DNA from: DATAEY01 sp045805565
Lineage (GTDB): Bacteria > Actinomycetota > Thermoleophilia > Solirubrobacterales > Solirubrobacteraceae
Length of the DNA stretch: 60,160 bases
Assembly (NCBI GenBank): GCA_045805565.1
Contig: JBJMKZ010000030.1
Span: 1-60,160, forward strand
Direction of reading: 5' to 3'
This document shows, one piece after another, positions 58,985 to 60,160 of this stretch. The position numbers were made by a program, and so were the translations under genes. Position 1 is the stretch's first letter. Every line of letters starts with the position of its first letter. Under the pieces are notes generated by a model that was given only the letters and a program-made list of their open reading frames with translations, did not search any database and was not told the DNA's origin.

Positions 58985-59713
58985 CTACTTGACCGAGACC
59001 AGCTCCAGGAAGTCGCTGCCTCCCTTCACCGTCTGCTCGCGCACCTCGCCGACGCCCTTGGCGTACCACTTGTTGTCGACCACGCCGGGCTCGAGCAGCG
59101 AGAACTCCTTGGTCTGCAGCGCGTCGTTGAACGACCCGAACGGGACCTTGACCGAGGCGGAGGTGCTGAGGATCTCGGCGCAGTCCTGGGCCGCCTTGGC
59201 GTCCTCCTGCTTGTAGGTGTCCCCGACCCTGGGGGAATCCGGAGGCGCATAGCGCTCCATAAAGGTGCCGGCCCTGCCGCCCTGGACGCCGGATTGCCAG
59301 GTGCCCTCGGTGGAGACCACGTTGCCGTTCTTGTCGAGCTCCTTGGTGTCCTCGCCGAGATACCAGACGGTGCCCTGCTTGTCCTGGGCGAAGTAGTCCA
59401 AGGTGTCCTCGGTGAGGACGTTGTTGGTGAAGACCTGGTCGCGGACCACCCGGGTCGTGACCCCGTCTACCACCTTGGTGTCGCTTGTGACCGCGAAGCG
59501 GTCCTCGGTGGGATGGTCGTCCTCCTTGCCCCTATAGACGTAGGTCTTGCCCGGCGTGAGCGGGAAATAGGGGTTGTCAACCTTGGGCTGGCTGGGGAAG
59601 TTGCTCGGGTCGAGCTTGGGGGGCGTGGGACACGACGAGGTGGCGGCGGCGCTCGAGGCGGGGGCGACGAGCGCCAGCGCCAGCGCGGCCACAGCCGGAG
59701 CTATCCGGTGCAT
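58985..59713 (-). CDS. Secreted protein of a widespread uncharacterised family
   Basis: 242 residues behind a strong GAGGAGG ribosome-binding site. The signal peptide (MHRIAPAVAALALALVAPAS, cleavage near residue 26 after SAA) is followed by a beta-rich domain: NPYFPLTPGKTYVYRGKEDD near 48, VRDQVFTNNVLTEDTLDYFAQD near 90, VWYLGEDTKELD near 115, and the C-terminal KEFSLLEPGVVDNKWYAKGVGEVRE. It resembles many secreted actinobacterial and planctomycete proteins of unknown role. It is unusually rich in Lys, Asp, Asn and Thr for this Arg/Ala-rich proteome, which may reflect secretion or recent transfer. The gap to the Rrf2 gene (59714-59901) contains no gene. Confidence 0.75.
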   Translation of the reverse strand: MHRIAPAVAALALALVAPASSAAATSSCPTPPKLDPSNFPSQPKVDNPYFPLTPGKTYVYRGKEDDHPTEDRFAVTSDTKVVDGVTTRVVRDQVFTNNVLTEDTLDYFAQDKQGTVWYLGEDTKELDKNGNVVSTEGTWQSGVQGGRAGTFMERYAPPDSPRVGDTYKQEDAKAAQDCAEILSTSASVKVPFGSFNDALQTKEFSLLEPGVVDNKWYAKGVGEVREQTVKGGSDFLELVSVK

Positions 59714-59901
59714 CGTTTCCTCCTCTGTTCGGGTGTGCCCGTGCGGACGAGACACGTCCAGGGTCACCCGCGAAACTGAATTTTTGATGAGAGCGGTGCG
59801 GCGGGATCGGCGGAAGCTACGCGGCGCGCATGACTGTCCCACAGCGTGTCCCCCGAGGACGCCTGAACCGCGCATTTTGCAGCCGATTTAGGCTCCCGCG
59901 G

Positions 59902-60160
59902 TCAGATGTGGTACATCGGCGCGCGGGTCTCGCGGGCCTCGCGCTCGATGACGTCGGCGATCGTGGTCTGCGCCAGCATCGCTCGTGCGGCGTCGGCGGC
60001 GTCCGCGAACACCCCCTCCGCGCCGGCTCCCAGCGTCCCGTCGAGCAGCTCGACGATTTCGAGCACGGTGATCGAGCCGGGCTCGCGCGCGAACGAGTAG
60101 CCGCCCTTCACGCCGCGCTGGGAGCGCAGCACGCCGGCCCGCCGCAGGACCGCGAACAGC
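59902..60160 (-). CDS. Rrf2-family transcriptional regulator, N-terminus cut by window end
   Basis: At least 85 residues are visible, entering from the right edge with LFAVLRRAGVLRSQRGVKGGYSFAREP, the Rrf2 wing signature (SxRGxxGGY). ITVLEIVELLDGTLG and a C-terminal helix ending TRAPMYHI follow. No cysteine occurs in the visible part, so an IscR/NsrR-type iron-sulfur cluster bound by the usual C-terminal cysteines is unlikely; CymR-like cysteine control is one alternative. The N-terminal HTH lies beyond the window. Confidence 0.88.
   Translation of the reverse strand, partial: LFAVLRRAGVLRSQRGVKGGYSFAREPGSITVLEIVELLDGTLGAGAEGVFADAADAARAMLAQTTIADVIEREARETRAPMYHI

Overview
The window is very GC-rich and gene-dense, with strong G/C preference at third codon positions. 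It carries the 5' half of a 16S rRNA gene whose sequence is clearly actinobacterial. The 16S, the citramalate-plus-leucine gene set, the menaquinone genes, GatCAB and the many promoter-like -10 boxes sitting directly on start codons all suit Actinomycetota. The class Thermoleophilia (Solirubrobacterales/Gaiellales type) is my best guess. That placement is inference; no alignment was run.

Layout. 1-930: 16S rRNA (minus strand) with its leader and promoter region. 929-7650: yjbQ-like gene, tyrS, a large class A penicillin-binding protein, a 3-methyladenine glycosylase, argH and a membrane protein. 7657-16950: a branched-chain amino acid block on the minus strand, read leuA, HTH-cupin regulator, leuC, leuD, leuB, ilvE, cimA, DegT aminotransferase. 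It is preceded by a short leucine-rich leader peptide with attenuator-like RNA pairing. 16950-22310: quinone-reductase-like MDR protein, serA with a class V aminotransferase, a small membrane protein and ilvC. 22328-31501: a menaquinone region (methyltransferase, menE, menB, menA, menC, menH, menD) with a secreted GH3 enzyme and a glycine-every-fourth-residue membrane protein. 31496-38820: a tightly overlapping five-gene glycan operon (two glycosyltransferases, a PIG-L deacetylase, an ABC exporter and a GH-A hydrolase/GT2 fusion). 39282-42979: menF, ilvN, ilvB. 43131-46453: small membrane and zinc-ribbon proteins, a small protein ending in Gly-Gly, a lipoprotein and a Ser/Thr kinase. 46475-53466: gatB, gatA, gatC, a membrane protein, folD and a PcrA/UvrD helicase. 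53521-56104: a queuosine-salvage (Qng1/DUF2419) protein, cysE and cysK. 56227-60160: a small lipoprotein, two SnoaL-like paralogues flanking a class III nucleotide cyclase, a secreted protein and an Rrf2 regulator cut by the window end.

How it fits together. Threonine-independent isoleucine synthesis (CimA, then LeuCD and LeuB) and leucine synthesis (LeuA, LeuCD, LeuB) share one gene block. IlvBN, IlvC and IlvE are nearby; ilvD is not in the window. SerA plus the class V aminotransferase, and CysE plus CysK, give serine and cysteine. Every step from chorismate to demethylmenaquinone is represented except a dedicated DHNA-CoA thioesterase; the final methyltransferase is uncertain.

The strongest points for follow-up are the leuA leader peptide with its pairing element, the palindrome overlapping the regulator's -10 box, the GH-GT2/ABC/PIG-L glycan operon, the repeated TANNNT-start-codon spacing that suggests leaderless mRNAs, and the small Gly-Gly-ending protein.
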